A stretch of DNA of 64,000 nucleotides, from the NCBI GenBank assembly GCA_965198655.1, contig OZ240668.1, forward strand, positions 806,001 through 870,000. Direction: 5' to 3'. A program made the position numbers and the translations under genes. Positions 36,574-44,800 of the stretch are shown piece after piece. Source of the stretch: Lichenicola sp965198655 (lineage in GTDB: Bacteria; Pseudomonadota; Alphaproteobacteria; Acetobacterales; Acetobacteraceae). The first letter of the stretch is position 1. The number at the start of each line of letters is the position of its first letter. Below the pieces are notes generated by a model. The model had not been told where the DNA came from and did not search any database. It saw only the letters and a list, made by a program, of their open reading frames with translations.

Positions 36574-37562
36574 CCCTGCACCACGGCGCCGGCCGTTGCC
36601 GGATAGGCAGTCCTGTAGGCGTCGATCACGTCGTCGATCGTCTTGTCGCTGGTGAAGCCGAGGCTGCGGGCGTGCCCAGCCGAGAAGTTGCCCGGCCAGG
36701 AGTTCACGATCCGCTGCACCGCCGGGTCGGGTGCGATCCGCACCCGGTCGGCCACCGCGTCGCCGGCCAGCCTGCGCAGCGCGCCCAGCATGTCGGCGAC
36801 CGATACCGACAGACCCGGCAGGTTGACCACCCGTCGGTTGCCGAGCGCTGCGGCAGGCAAGATGTTGCCGTGCAGGAGGTTGCGTATCGCCTGGTCGGGC
36901 GACATCAGCCACAGCACCGTGTCCGGCGACACCGGGCAGACCGCCTCGATGCCGGCCAGCGGCTCGCGGATGATGCCGCTGGCGAAGCTCGAGGCAGCGC
37001 GGTTGGGGCGGCCCGGTCGCACCGCCACCGTGGGCAGGCGCAGGCTGCGCCCGTCGACGAAGCCGTGCCGGCTGTAGTCCGCGACCAGCAGGTCGGCGAT
37101 CGCCTTCTGCGTGCCGTAGGAGCTCTGCGGCTCCCAGACCTGGGTGTCCGGCACGACCGCCGGCAGGACGCCGCCGAACACCGCGACCGAGCTGGTGGTG
37201 ACCAGCCTGGCGCCCCGGGCGACGGCGCGGATCCGATCCAGCAGCCCGCGCGTGGCGTCCAGGTTGACGCGCATGCCGAGGTCGAACTCCTCTTCCGCCT
37301 GTCCGGACACGATCGCGGCGAGGTGGAACACCGCGTCGGTGCGGTGGTCGATCAGGTGCGCGATCGCTGCCGGATCGGCGACGTTCCCGGCGAGCGGCAC
37401 CACGCGCTCGTCGGTCTCCTCGATCGCGGTCACGTCGAGGGCCAGGATGCGCTCGATCGGGCCGCACCGGCCGTCGCCCGCGGTGACGCTGCCCTGCCGC
37501 AGCAGGGCCGCGATCAGCCGCTGGCCCAGGAAGCCGGCGGCACCCGTGACTGCGACGCGCAT
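36570..37562 (-). CDS. denD: NAD-dependent epimerase family, D-erythronate dehydrogenase-like
   Basis: 330 aa. Extended SDR: VAVTGAAGFLGQRLIAALL, HLAAIVSGQAEEEFDLGMRV, TTSSVAVFGG, SSYGTQKAIADLLVADYSR (Tyr and Lys of YxxxK), and RPGRPNRAASSFASGIIREP. These blocks and the length match DenD, which oxidises D-erythronate to 2-oxo-tetronate; uronate dehydrogenases are much shorter. The other genes of that route (OtnK, OtnC, OtnI) are not here, so the substrate could be a related acid. The start at 37562 follows GGGAG; a longer reading from 37634 would run through the site B motif. Confidence 0.82.
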   Translation of the reverse strand: MRVAVTGAAGFLGQRLIAALLRQGSVTAGDGRCGPIERILALDVTAIEETDERVVPLAGNVADPAAIAHLIDHRTDAVFHLAAIVSGQAEEEFDLGMRVNLDATRGLLDRIRAVARGARLVTTSSVAVFGGVLPAVVPDTQVWEPQSSYGTQKAIADLLVADYSRHGFVDGRSLRLPTVAVRPGRPNRAASSFASGIIREPLAGIEAVCPVSPDTVLWLMSPDQAIRNLLHGNILPAAALGNRRVVNLPGLSVSVADMLGALRRLAGDAVADRVRIAPDPAVQRIVNSWPGNFSAGHARSLGFTSDKTIDDVIDAYRTAYPATAGAVVQG

Positions 37563-37595
37563 CCCCGATCTCCCGAGCAGCCCGGTCCCGACGAG

Positions 37596-37620
37596 GCTGT
37601 ATGATAGGTTTGCGCGTTCC
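37596..37620. promoter_or_regulatory. putative GntR/FadR operator, site B
   Basis: GCTGTATGATAGGTTTGCG at 37596-37614, continuing CGTTCC, 34 bases before the denD-like start and about 118 before the regulator gene start. Nearly the same as site A. Its place in the gap between the divergent denD-like and gntR genes suits autoregulation plus control of the catabolic genes. Confidence 0.6.
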
Positions 37621-37737
37621 CGCCGTCGCCGCAAGCCTGCTGGGCCTGCTGCTTGCGGCCCGATACCGGGTGCGGAACAATGCCGGGTTCGTCACGGATG
37701 GCGGCACGGGTCGGCAAGCCGGTGGGAGAAGACGCGC

Positions 37738-38505
37738 ATGCAGCTCCACAGCCGGGCTGACCGATTGGCCGAGACGCTTCGCGAACGCATCCAGGGCGGC
37801 GCCCTGCCGCCCGGATCCAAGCTCGCCTCCGAGCAGGCCATCGCCACCGAGTTCCAGGTCAGCCGCACGGTGGTGCGCGAGGCGGTCGCACGGCTGAAGT
37901 CGGACGGGTTGCTGGAAACCCGCAAGGGGGCGGCGACCCGGGTGGGCGCGCCGAAGGAGGGAACCGGACGAGGCTTGTCGATGCCGCGCTCGATCGACGG
38001 GCTGCTCGGCTTCCTGGAGGTGCGCCGGTCGATCGAGACGGAGATGGCGGCCCTCGCCGCGTCGCGTCGCACCGATCGGCAGTGCCGGGAGGTCGAGGCC
38101 GCCCTGTTGTCGATCGACCGGGCGACGCGGAACGGCAGCAGCGGCGTGCAGGAGGACCTCGACTTCCACCTGGCGATTGGCCACGCCACCGCGAACGCCA
38201 CCTGGACCCAGTTCGTCCGCCTGTTCGCCGAGCCGATGCGCTCGGCGATCGGGGTCACCCGCGCCAACGAGGCCAGGCGGAAGGACTTCGCCGCCGCGGT
38301 GGCGGACGAGCATCGCCGGATCTACGACGCGATCCTGCACCAGGACCCGGCGGAAGCGCGTGCCGCGGTGCACCTGCACCTCGTGAACGCGGCCGAGCGC
38401 ATCATGGAAGCCGATACCGGGTTCTGGCAGCAGGAGGGCGGCGACCTGGCCCAGCTCTGGGCCGCGCATGCCCTTTCGGGAGCGGATGGGCGCGAAACGT
38501 CCTGA
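37738..38505 (+). CDS. GntR family transcriptional regulator, FadR subfamily
   Basis: 255 aa. An N-terminal winged helix of GntR type (LRERIQGGALPPGSKLASEQ, FQVSRTVVREAVARL, GLLETRKGAATRV), residues ~10-80, followed by an all-helical FCD effector domain (LEVRRSIETEMAALAA, DLDFHLAIGHAT, DEHRRIYDAILHQDP, AVHLHLVNAAERI) whose Asp and His residues usually bind a metal and a small organic acid. Divergent from the denD-like gene; likely the local repressor. GGGAG precedes the ATG. The 280 bases that follow hold no supported gene. Confidence 0.93.
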   Translation: MQLHSRADRLAETLRERIQGGALPPGSKLASEQAIATEFQVSRTVVREAVARLKSDGLLETRKGAATRVGAPKEGTGRGLSMPRSIDGLLGFLEVRRSIETEMAALAASRRTDRQCREVEAALLSIDRATRNGSSGVQEDLDFHLAIGHATANATWTQFVRLFAEPMRSAIGVTRANEARRKDFAAAVADEHRRIYDAILHQDPAEARAAVHLHLVNAAERIMEADTGFWQQEGGDLAQLWAAHALSGADGRETS

Positions 38506-38785
38506 CCATCGGCTGGGCCGGCACCGGTTTCGCTCCCGCCGCCTCGGTTGCGCATCCCGTCCGACTTGGATCACGGTCGGTCGCATCGAGCGGGCGCCAA
38601 GCCGGCCGGGACGAGGATTCGCCTGCGGGGTGCCCGGTCCGGCCCGGTTCGAAAACCGGCGGACGCGCAATGCCCCTCAGCTCGGCTGCCGGCAGCAGCG
38701 ACTGATCCGGCCGCAGCGGCGGCGCAGGCTTCACGGCGGCGGTCGCCCGTGGCATCCCGTGCCGCCGCTTGCCCCAGGATCCCCG

Positions 38786-40711
38786 ATGCGCCCGCTCGTT
38801 CTGCTCGCCGCCCTCGCTTGTCCGGTCGCGGCCCTCGCGGCACCCCCGCTGCACCAGTTCGACAGCGTCGTCCTCTCGCCGGACGGGCAGCACGTCGCCT
38901 CGATCGAGAACGACGACGTCGACTCCGACACCGCGCCGCCGCAATCCCTGCTGATCCGCGACCTGACCGGACGGACTGTGACGGTGGCATTGCCCTGCCA
39001 GCCCGGCCCGGATTGCAGTATCGCCTCGCCGACATGGGACGGCGACGGCGCCCGCCTCGGCTTCCTGCTCGACCATGCGGCCGACGGCACCACCGACATC
39101 GAGGAGGTCGACGCCGCCGGCGGCGCGCCGCGCCGGCTGCTGTCGTTCGACGGGCCGCTGGTGTCCCTGCGCTACGGCCCGGGCGACCGGCTCGCGGTGC
39201 TGGCAACCGCCAGCGCCCACAAGCGGGTCGGCCGGACCGAAGCGGCTGCCCCGTTGACCGGCGAGATCGGCACCGCGGTGGACGAGCAGCGCATCGCCGT
39301 GCTGGACGGGCAGGCGCTGCGCTTCGCCTCGCCGGCCGACCTCTACGTCTACGAGTTCGACTGGCGTCCCGATGGCGGCTTCGTCGGCACCGCAGCACAC
39401 GGCAACGGCGACGACAACTGGTGGATCGCCAGGCTCTACGCCTTCGACGCCGACGGCCGGGCGCGTGTGCTGTTCGCGCCCGGCCCGCGCGAGCAGTTGG
39501 CAGCCCCCGCGGTGTCGCCGGACGGGCGCAGCGTCGCCTTCATCGGCGGCTGGATGAGCGATTTCGGCTCCACCGGCGGCGACGCCTTCCTGCTGCCGCT
39601 CGACGGCAGCGCCGGCGCCACGCCGCGCGACCTGACCCCGGGATCGCGCGCCACCGTCACCGCGATCGACTGGCGTTGCGGCGACGGGCTGACCGGCGTG
39701 ACGCTCGCCGGCGACACGGTGTCGATCGAGCGGCTGGACCGGACCGGGGCCCCGTCCTGGTCCGGCCACGACGCCCTGTCGGCGGGACGGCAGGGCTTGT
39801 CGGTGTCGTGCAGCCGGCACGGCATCGCCGCGGTCGCCGACAGCTTCACCGACGCGCCGGAGATCGTCGCCGGGCCGATCGGGAGCTGGCACGCGATCAC
39901 CCATGCCAATGCCGGCCAGACGGCGCCCCTTACCGCGCGCTCGGTGAGCTGGCACGACGACGGCGTCGAGGTGCAGGGCTGGCTGCTGCAGCCGACGGGG
40001 GGTGCTGCCGGCACGCGGCGGCCGATGGTGGTGCTGGTGCATGGCGGCCCGGAAGCGGCGGCGACCCCGGTGTTCCCCTCCGCGCAGGGCAGCGTCCGGG
40101 CGCTGCTGGCGCAGGGCTGGGACGTGTTCGAGCCGAACTACCGCGGCTCCTTCGGCCAGGGCGAGGCGTTCGCCGCCGCCAGCATCCAGGATCTCGGCGG
40201 CGGCGACTGGCGCGACGTGCTCACCGGCGTCGATGCGGCCGAGCGCGCGGCGCCGATCGACGACGGGCGGCTGGGCATCACCGGCGGCTCCTATGGCGGC
40301 TACATGACGATGTGGGCGGTCACGCAGACGCACCGCTTCCGCGCCGGCGTCGCCGATGCCGGGGTGTCGGACTGGCTGTCGATCGAGGGCGAGGCGCCGC
40401 AGGCCGGCTCCGACGAGGTCAACTTCGGCGGCTCGGTCTACGACAACCCGGCGCCCTACCTGCGCGCCTCGCCGATCACCCACATGCGCGGCGTCGCCAC
40501 CCCAGTGCTGATCGCGGTCGGCGAGCGCGACGCCGAGTGCCCGATGCCGCAAAGCCTGGAGTACTACACGGCGATGAAGGCGCTGAACGTGCCGACCGAC
40601 TTCGTGGTCTATCCCGGCGAGGGCCACGCGCTGCGTCGCGAGGCGGATCGCGACGACCTGCGCCGTCGCACCATCGCCTGGTTCCACCGCTGGTTCGACA
40701 CCGTGCGGTGA
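38786..40711 (+). CDS. secreted S9 family prolyl oligopeptidase-like peptidase
   Basis: 641 aa. A short signal peptide (LVLLAALACPVAALA/A) precedes a beta-propeller (WD40-like) domain of ~370 residues and an alpha/beta hydrolase domain. Catalytic triad candidates: Ser502 in GGSYGGYM, Asp582 in GERDAECPM and His614 in PGEGHALRR. This pattern (Peptidase_S9, dipeptidyl/acylaminoacyl peptidase branch) cleaves short peptides, here in the periplasm. It converges with the acetamidase gene 13 bases downstream. Confidence 0.92.
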   Translation: MRPLVLLAALACPVAALAAPPLHQFDSVVLSPDGQHVASIENDDVDSDTAPPQSLLIRDLTGRTVTVALPCQPGPDCSIASPTWDGDGARLGFLLDHAADGTTDIEEVDAAGGAPRRLLSFDGPLVSLRYGPGDRLAVLATASAHKRVGRTEAAAPLTGEIGTAVDEQRIAVLDGQALRFASPADLYVYEFDWRPDGGFVGTAAHGNGDDNWWIARLYAFDADGRARVLFAPGPREQLAAPAVSPDGRSVAFIGGWMSDFGSTGGDAFLLPLDGSAGATPRDLTPGSRATVTAIDWRCGDGLTGVTLAGDTVSIERLDRTGAPSWSGHDALSAGRQGLSVSCSRHGIAAVADSFTDAPEIVAGPIGSWHAITHANAGQTAPLTARSVSWHDDGVEVQGWLLQPTGGAAGTRRPMVVLVHGGPEAAATPVFPSAQGSVRALLAQGWDVFEPNYRGSFGQGEAFAAASIQDLGGGDWRDVLTGVDAAERAAPIDDGRLGITGGSYGGYMTMWAVTQTHRFRAGVADAGVSDWLSIEGEAPQAGSDEVNFGGSVYDNPAPYLRASPITHMRGVATPVLIAVGERDAECPMPQSLEYYTAMKALNVPTDFVVYPGEGHALRREADRDDLRRRTIAWFHRWFDTVR

Positions 40712-40724
40712 CGGTCGCTCGCCG

Positions 40725-41666
40725 CTATCCGAACAGCACGCGCGGCAGGGTGAGCGAGACCACCATGTTCGGCACGTCGACGATCTCCGAGATGCGCAGG
40801 TCGGCGGCGACGCTGGTCAGCATGTAGGCCTCGACCGGGCTCATGCCGTGTCGCGCCACCAGGAGGTCGATCATCTCCGACACCGCGTCGCGCGCACAGG
40901 CGTGCAGGTCGGGGCCGATGCCGGTGGTGACGTCGTAGCCGCGGGCATCGAGGTGCCGGGTCACCGGGCCGGGCAGCTCGTAGCGGGGGAACCGCGGCGC
41001 GGCGCCCTTCGACAGCTCGAACCGGAGGGCCACCGTCATCGGGCTCTCGATCGCGGTGCCGCACACCTCGCCGTCGCCCTGTGCTGCATGGGTGTCGCCG
41101 ATCGAGAACAGCGCGCCCGCGACCTCGACCGGCAGCACCAGGACCGTGCCGGCGCCGAGGTCGCGTATGTCGAGGTTGCCGCCGACCCGTCGTGGCGGGA
41201 CGATGCTGTGCAGGCCGGGCTCGGCCGGCGCCACGCCGATGGTGCCGGCGAACGGCTTGAGCGGCACGCGGGCGAAGGATCCGAAGGCGGCCGGCGCCAG
41301 CGTGTTCGCGTCGTATTGCCACAGGTGCAGCGCCGGGTCGGGGAACTGGTCGGCGAGCAGGCCGAAGCCGGGTATGTTCGCGGTCCAGCCCCAGCCGGAC
41401 GGCCCGAAATGCTCGATCCGAACGATCAGCGCGTCGCCCGGCTCGGCGCCGTCGACATGCACCGGTCCGGTGACCGGGTTGACCCGGCCGAAGTCCAGCG
41501 TTCGCAGCGAGCCTGGCGTGCTGTGCGGTGAGAGCTGTCCGCCGGAGCTGTCCACCGTTTCGAACAGCACGTCCTCGCCGGGTGCCACGCGCAGCGCCGG
41601 CGGGGTGTCGCGGTTCCAGCCGTGGTGGTGCCGGTGCGCGTGGATGGTGTGTCGATGGCCGGTCAT
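40725..41666 (-). CDS. acetamidase/formamidase family protein
   Basis: 313 aa. FmdA/AmdA family, zinc-dependent amidases acting on formamide or acetamide. Family blocks: NPVTGPVHVDGAEPGDALIV, GLHSIVPPRRVGGNLDIRDL and FSIGDTHAAQGDGEVCGTAIE. The start at 41666 (MTGHRHTIHA) is preferred over 41711. Monocistronic; no urea or amide transporter beside it. Confidence 0.92.
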   Translation of the reverse strand: MTGHRHTIHAHRHHHGWNRDTPPALRVAPGEDVLFETVDSSGGQLSPHSTPGSLRTLDFGRVNPVTGPVHVDGAEPGDALIVRIEHFGPSGWGWTANIPGFGLLADQFPDPALHLWQYDANTLAPAAFGSFARVPLKPFAGTIGVAPAEPGLHSIVPPRRVGGNLDIRDLGAGTVLVLPVEVAGALFSIGDTHAAQGDGEVCGTAIESPMTVALRFELSKGAAPRFPRYELPGPVTRHLDARGYDVTTGIGPDLHACARDAVSEMIDLLVARHGMSPVEAYMLTSVAADLRISEIVDVPNMVVSLTLPRVLFG

Positions 41667-41865
41667 GGCGGGGAGCTCCGTCCTGGCGATGGGATATCCA
41701 TCTTGCAGCATCGCCGCCGCAACGCAGCCCCGAACGGTTGCACAGCGCCCGGCCGGGCTGCGGGCGTCGCACTTTCAACCGTGCCGGTTTGGGAGGATAA
41801 GGGCCGCCTCCGCCGGCCGGGGCGCTCGTTCCGGCAGGTCTTCCAGGATCCGGAACACGTAACAG

Positions 41866-43257
41866 ATGAGTGCCGTCCTTTCCGCGGCTGATCCGACCGG
41901 GCCGGCCTGGACCCCGTCGAGCTGGCGCGGCCGCCCGATCCGGCAGGCGCCGTCCTATCCGGACCAGGCGGCGCTGCACGCGGTCGAGGAGCGCCTGCGC
42001 ACCTACCCGCCGCTGGTGTTCGCCGGCGAGGCGCGCCGCCTGAGGCAGCACCTGGCCCTGGCGGCGGAGGGCCGCGCCTTCGTGCTGCAGGGCGGCGCCT
42101 GCGCGGAAAGCTTCGGCGAGTTCACCGCCGACGTGATCCGCGACACCTTCCGCGTGCTGCTGCAGATGGCGGTGGTGCTGTGCTTCGGCGCCAAGGTGCC
42201 GGTGGTGAAGCTCGGCCGCATGGCCGGCCAGTTCGCCAAGCCGCGTTCGGCCGACACCGAGACGGTGGGCGGGGACACCCTGCCCTGCTACCGCGGCGAC
42301 ATCGTCAACGGTCCCGAGTTCACCGCACGCTCGCGCATGCCGGACCCGGCGCGCATGGAGACCGGCTACTTCCAGTCCGCCGGCATCCTCAACCTGCTGC
42401 GCGCCTTCGCCGGCGGTGGCTATGCCAACCTGCACCAGGTGCACCGCTGGAACCTGGGCTTCGTCGAGCGCAGCCCGCTGGCGGCGCGCTACCAGGACCT
42501 GGCGCAGCGCATCGACGAGACGTTGGCCTTCATGGGCGCCTGCGGCCTCGGCGCCCACGCGCCGCAGGTGGACGAGACCGAGTTCTACACTAGCCACGAG
42601 GCGCTGCTGCTGCCCTACGAGCAGGCGCTGACACGCATCGATTCCACCACCGGCGACTGGTACGGCTGCTCGGCGCATTTCCTGTGGATCGGCGACCGTA
42701 CCCGCCAGCCGGACGGGGCGCATGTCGAGTTCCTGCGCGGCGTGCGCAACCCGATCGGGCTCAAGGTGGGCCCCACCACCACGACCGACGACCTGCTGCG
42801 CCTGCTCGACCTGCTCGACCCGCGGAACGAGGCGGGGCGGCTGACCCTGATCAGCCGTATGGGCGCGGACGGGGTGCGCCTGCACCTGCCGCCGCTGCTG
42901 CGCGCGGTGCGCAAGGCCGGCCGCACCGTGGCCTGGCTGTGCGACCCGATGCACGGCAACACGGTCAGCACCGCGTCCCGGGTCAAGACCCGCTCGTTCG
43001 ACGCGATCCTGTCCGAGCTGCGCGGCTTCTTCGACGTGTTCGCCGCCGAGGGCGTCCGCCCCGGCGGCATACACGTCGAGATGACCGGCCAGGACGTGAC
43101 CGAGTGCGTCGGCGGCGCCCATCGGCTGACGGAGGCCGATCTCGGCGACCGCTACCAGACCTTCTGCGACCCACGGCTCAACGCCGAGCAGTCGCTGGAG
43201 ATGGCGTTCCTGGTCGCCGAGGAGCTCACCACCCGGCATCGGGCGGCGGCCCGATGA
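41866..43257 (+). CDS. 3-deoxy-7-phosphoheptulonate synthase, class II
   Basis: 463 aa. First enzyme of the shikimate pathway, condensing PEP and erythrose 4-phosphate. The class II (plant-like/AroF-II) type is clear from PPLVFAGEARRL, AFVLQGGACAESF (metal-binding Cys), KLGRMAGQFAKPRS, VAWLCDPMHGNTV and GGIHVEMTGQDVTECVGG. Its TGA overlaps the ATG of the NAPRTase-like gene (ATGA). Confidence 0.95.
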   Translation: MSAVLSAADPTGPAWTPSSWRGRPIRQAPSYPDQAALHAVEERLRTYPPLVFAGEARRLRQHLALAAEGRAFVLQGGACAESFGEFTADVIRDTFRVLLQMAVVLCFGAKVPVVKLGRMAGQFAKPRSADTETVGGDTLPCYRGDIVNGPEFTARSRMPDPARMETGYFQSAGILNLLRAFAGGGYANLHQVHRWNLGFVERSPLAARYQDLAQRIDETLAFMGACGLGAHAPQVDETEFYTSHEALLLPYEQALTRIDSTTGDWYGCSAHFLWIGDRTRQPDGAHVEFLRGVRNPIGLKVGPTTTTDDLLRLLDLLDPRNEAGRLTLISRMGADGVRLHLPPLLRAVRKAGRTVAWLCDPMHGNTVSTASRVKTRSFDAILSELRGFFDVFAAEGVRPGGIHVEMTGQDVTECVGGAHRLTEADLGDRYQTFCDPRLNAEQSLEMAFLVAEELTTRHRAAAR

Positions 43258-44414
43258 CCGACGCGGACGACGTCGTCGGTGAGGCGGTCGGCGCCCGGAC
43301 CGACGCCTATTTCAACCGCACCAAGGCGATCGTCGCTCGGTTCGGCGACAGCCAGGTCACCTATGCCTTCTTCCTGCGTCGGCCGGTGATCGCAGCCTTC
43401 GGCCTGATGACCGGCTGGCTCGCGTCGGTGGCGCGGGCGCGCGGCCTGGAGGTGCGGTGCGAGCCCTGCTTCGCCGAGGGCGACTGGGTGGGCGCCGGCG
43501 AGCCGCTGCTTTACGTGTCCGGCAGCTTCGCCGGCCTGGTGGACCTGGAAACGCTCCTGCTGCAGCGCCTGGGTCCGGCCTGCGTCGCCGCCCACAACGC
43601 CTACCAGATGTGCCTCGCCCTGCCCAAGGCGCGGTTCCTGGCGATGGACGCGCGGCACTGCGCCGGGTGGGGGATGCAGGAGATGATGGCCTATGCCGCC
43701 TCGGTCGGCGGCCGCGCGGCGCAGCGCGAGGGCGCGCTCGGCTTCACCGGCTGCGCCAACGACGCGACCGCGCACTTCTTCGGCGCCGCGGGCGGGACGG
43801 GCACCATGCCGCACGCCCTGATCGGCTATGCCGGCTCCACCCTGGCCGCCGCCGAGATGTTCCACGACAGCTTTCCCGACGCCGACCTCACCGTGCTGAC
43901 CGACTATTTCGGCCTGGAGCTGACCGACGGGCTGGCGGTCTGCCGCCGCTATCCGGAGCTGGCCGCGTCGGGACGGATCGCGGTGCGGCTCGACACCCAT
44001 GGCGGCCGGTTCCTCGAGGGCCTGGATCCCCAGGCGAGCTATGCGGTGATCGAGCGGCACACCCCGGGCGCGATCCGTCGCTACCGCAGCGAGGCCGAGC
44101 TGCGCCACCTGGTCGGCACCGGCGTGTCGGCGGCGGCGATCTGGCGCATGCGCGAGGCGCTGGACGACGCCGGGTTCGGCCGGGTCGGGATCGTCGCGTC
44201 CTCCGGCTTCGGGGTCGACAAGTGCCGGGTGATGGCGGACGCCCAAGCACCCATCGACGTGGTGGGCACCGGTAGCTTCATTCCCGACACCTGGTCGGAA
44301 ACCTACGCCACCGCCGACATCGTCGCCTATGACGGGATCCCCAGGGTCAAGGTCGGGCGGGAGTTCCTGTTGCGCCGCGTCGCCGGGCGGGACGCCGGGA
44401 GTCAGCACGCATGA
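43254..44414 (+). CDS. nicotinate phosphoribosyltransferase family protein
   Basis: 386 aa. NAPRTase-type fold: TDAYFNRTKAIVARFGDSQVTYAFF at the N-terminus, a barrel core with LETLLLQRLGPACVAAHNAY, ARHCAGWGMQEMMAYAASVGG, GTMPHALIG and VRLDTHGGRFLEGL, and the phosphate loop in DVVGTGSFIPD. NAPRTase makes nicotinate mononucleotide from nicotinate and PRPP. This is the shorter subgroup, with changed residues at the usual RRxxxxDGA region (RHCAGWG), so true activity is uncertain. Coupled by 4-base overlaps to the DAHP synthase gene before it and an unknown gene after it. Confidence 0.85.
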   Translation: MTDADDVVGEAVGARTDAYFNRTKAIVARFGDSQVTYAFFLRRPVIAAFGLMTGWLASVARARGLEVRCEPCFAEGDWVGAGEPLLYVSGSFAGLVDLETLLLQRLGPACVAAHNAYQMCLALPKARFLAMDARHCAGWGMQEMMAYAASVGGRAAQREGALGFTGCANDATAHFFGAAGGTGTMPHALIGYAGSTLAAAEMFHDSFPDADLTVLTDYFGLELTDGLAVCRRYPELAASGRIAVRLDTHGGRFLEGLDPQASYAVIERHTPGAIRRYRSEAELRHLVGTGVSAAAIWRMREALDDAGFGRVGIVASSGFGVDKCRVMADAQAPIDVVGTGSFIPDTWSETYATADIVAYDGIPRVKVGREFLLRRVAGRDAGSQHA

Positions 44415-44788
44415 GCGAGACGCTGTTCGGACCCGAACACGGCTGGCGGGTGCGCATCATCGACCTGTCCGGCGCCTCGGCCGACGACATCGTGGAGGAA
44501 GTGGGCGGTTTCCCGACCCTGGCGCTGGCGAACGCGTTCTGCCGTGCCTATGTGCGCGACAGCATCGAGCGCTGCCGCGTGCCGGGTGCCACCAGCCGCG
44601 AGGTGCTGGCCGCCTGGTTCGCGTTCGGCGAGGACGCCGAGGTGGCCGATGCGGGCGAGCAAGGCTGGCGCTCGGCGAACGAGCTGGACGCGTTCGCCTC
44701 GGAGCCCGGCTCGGAGATCGAGCGCGATTGGCGCTCGATCGACCCGCGACGGGCGGGACTGGACGGCGACGAGGATGAGGACGACTAG
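44411..44788 (+). CDS. conserved hypothetical protein
   Basis: 125 aa, acidic, soluble, no signal or TM segment. Features: GGWRVRIIDL-like start (HGWRVRIIDLSGASADDIV), FPTLALANAFCRAYVRDSIERCR, EVLAAWFAFGEDAEV, and a Glu/Asp-rich end DEDEDD. I do not recognise the family. It overlaps the NAPRTase-like gene by 4 bases and lies 12 bases before gltX, so it is part of the same run and coding is well supported. Confidence 0.8.
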   Translation: MSETLFGPEHGWRVRIIDLSGASADDIVEEVGGFPTLALANAFCRAYVRDSIERCRVPGATSREVLAAWFAFGEDAEVADAGEQGWRSANELDAFASEPGSEIERDWRSIDPRRAGLDGDEDEDD

Positions 44789-44800
44789 GATCTTGCCGCG

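Noticed and set aside
36570..37562. Uronate dehydrogenase as the product of the denD-like gene
   Set aside because: 330 residues and the GTQKAIADLL / RPNRAASSFASGIIREP blocks fit D-erythronate dehydrogenase; uronate dehydrogenases are about 265 residues.
38644..38659. CCGGTT-CGAA-AACCGG, which looks like a tRNA T-arm
   Set aside because: No D-arm, anticodon arm or matching acceptor stem around it; it is a plain hairpin, perhaps linked to termination after the regulator gene.
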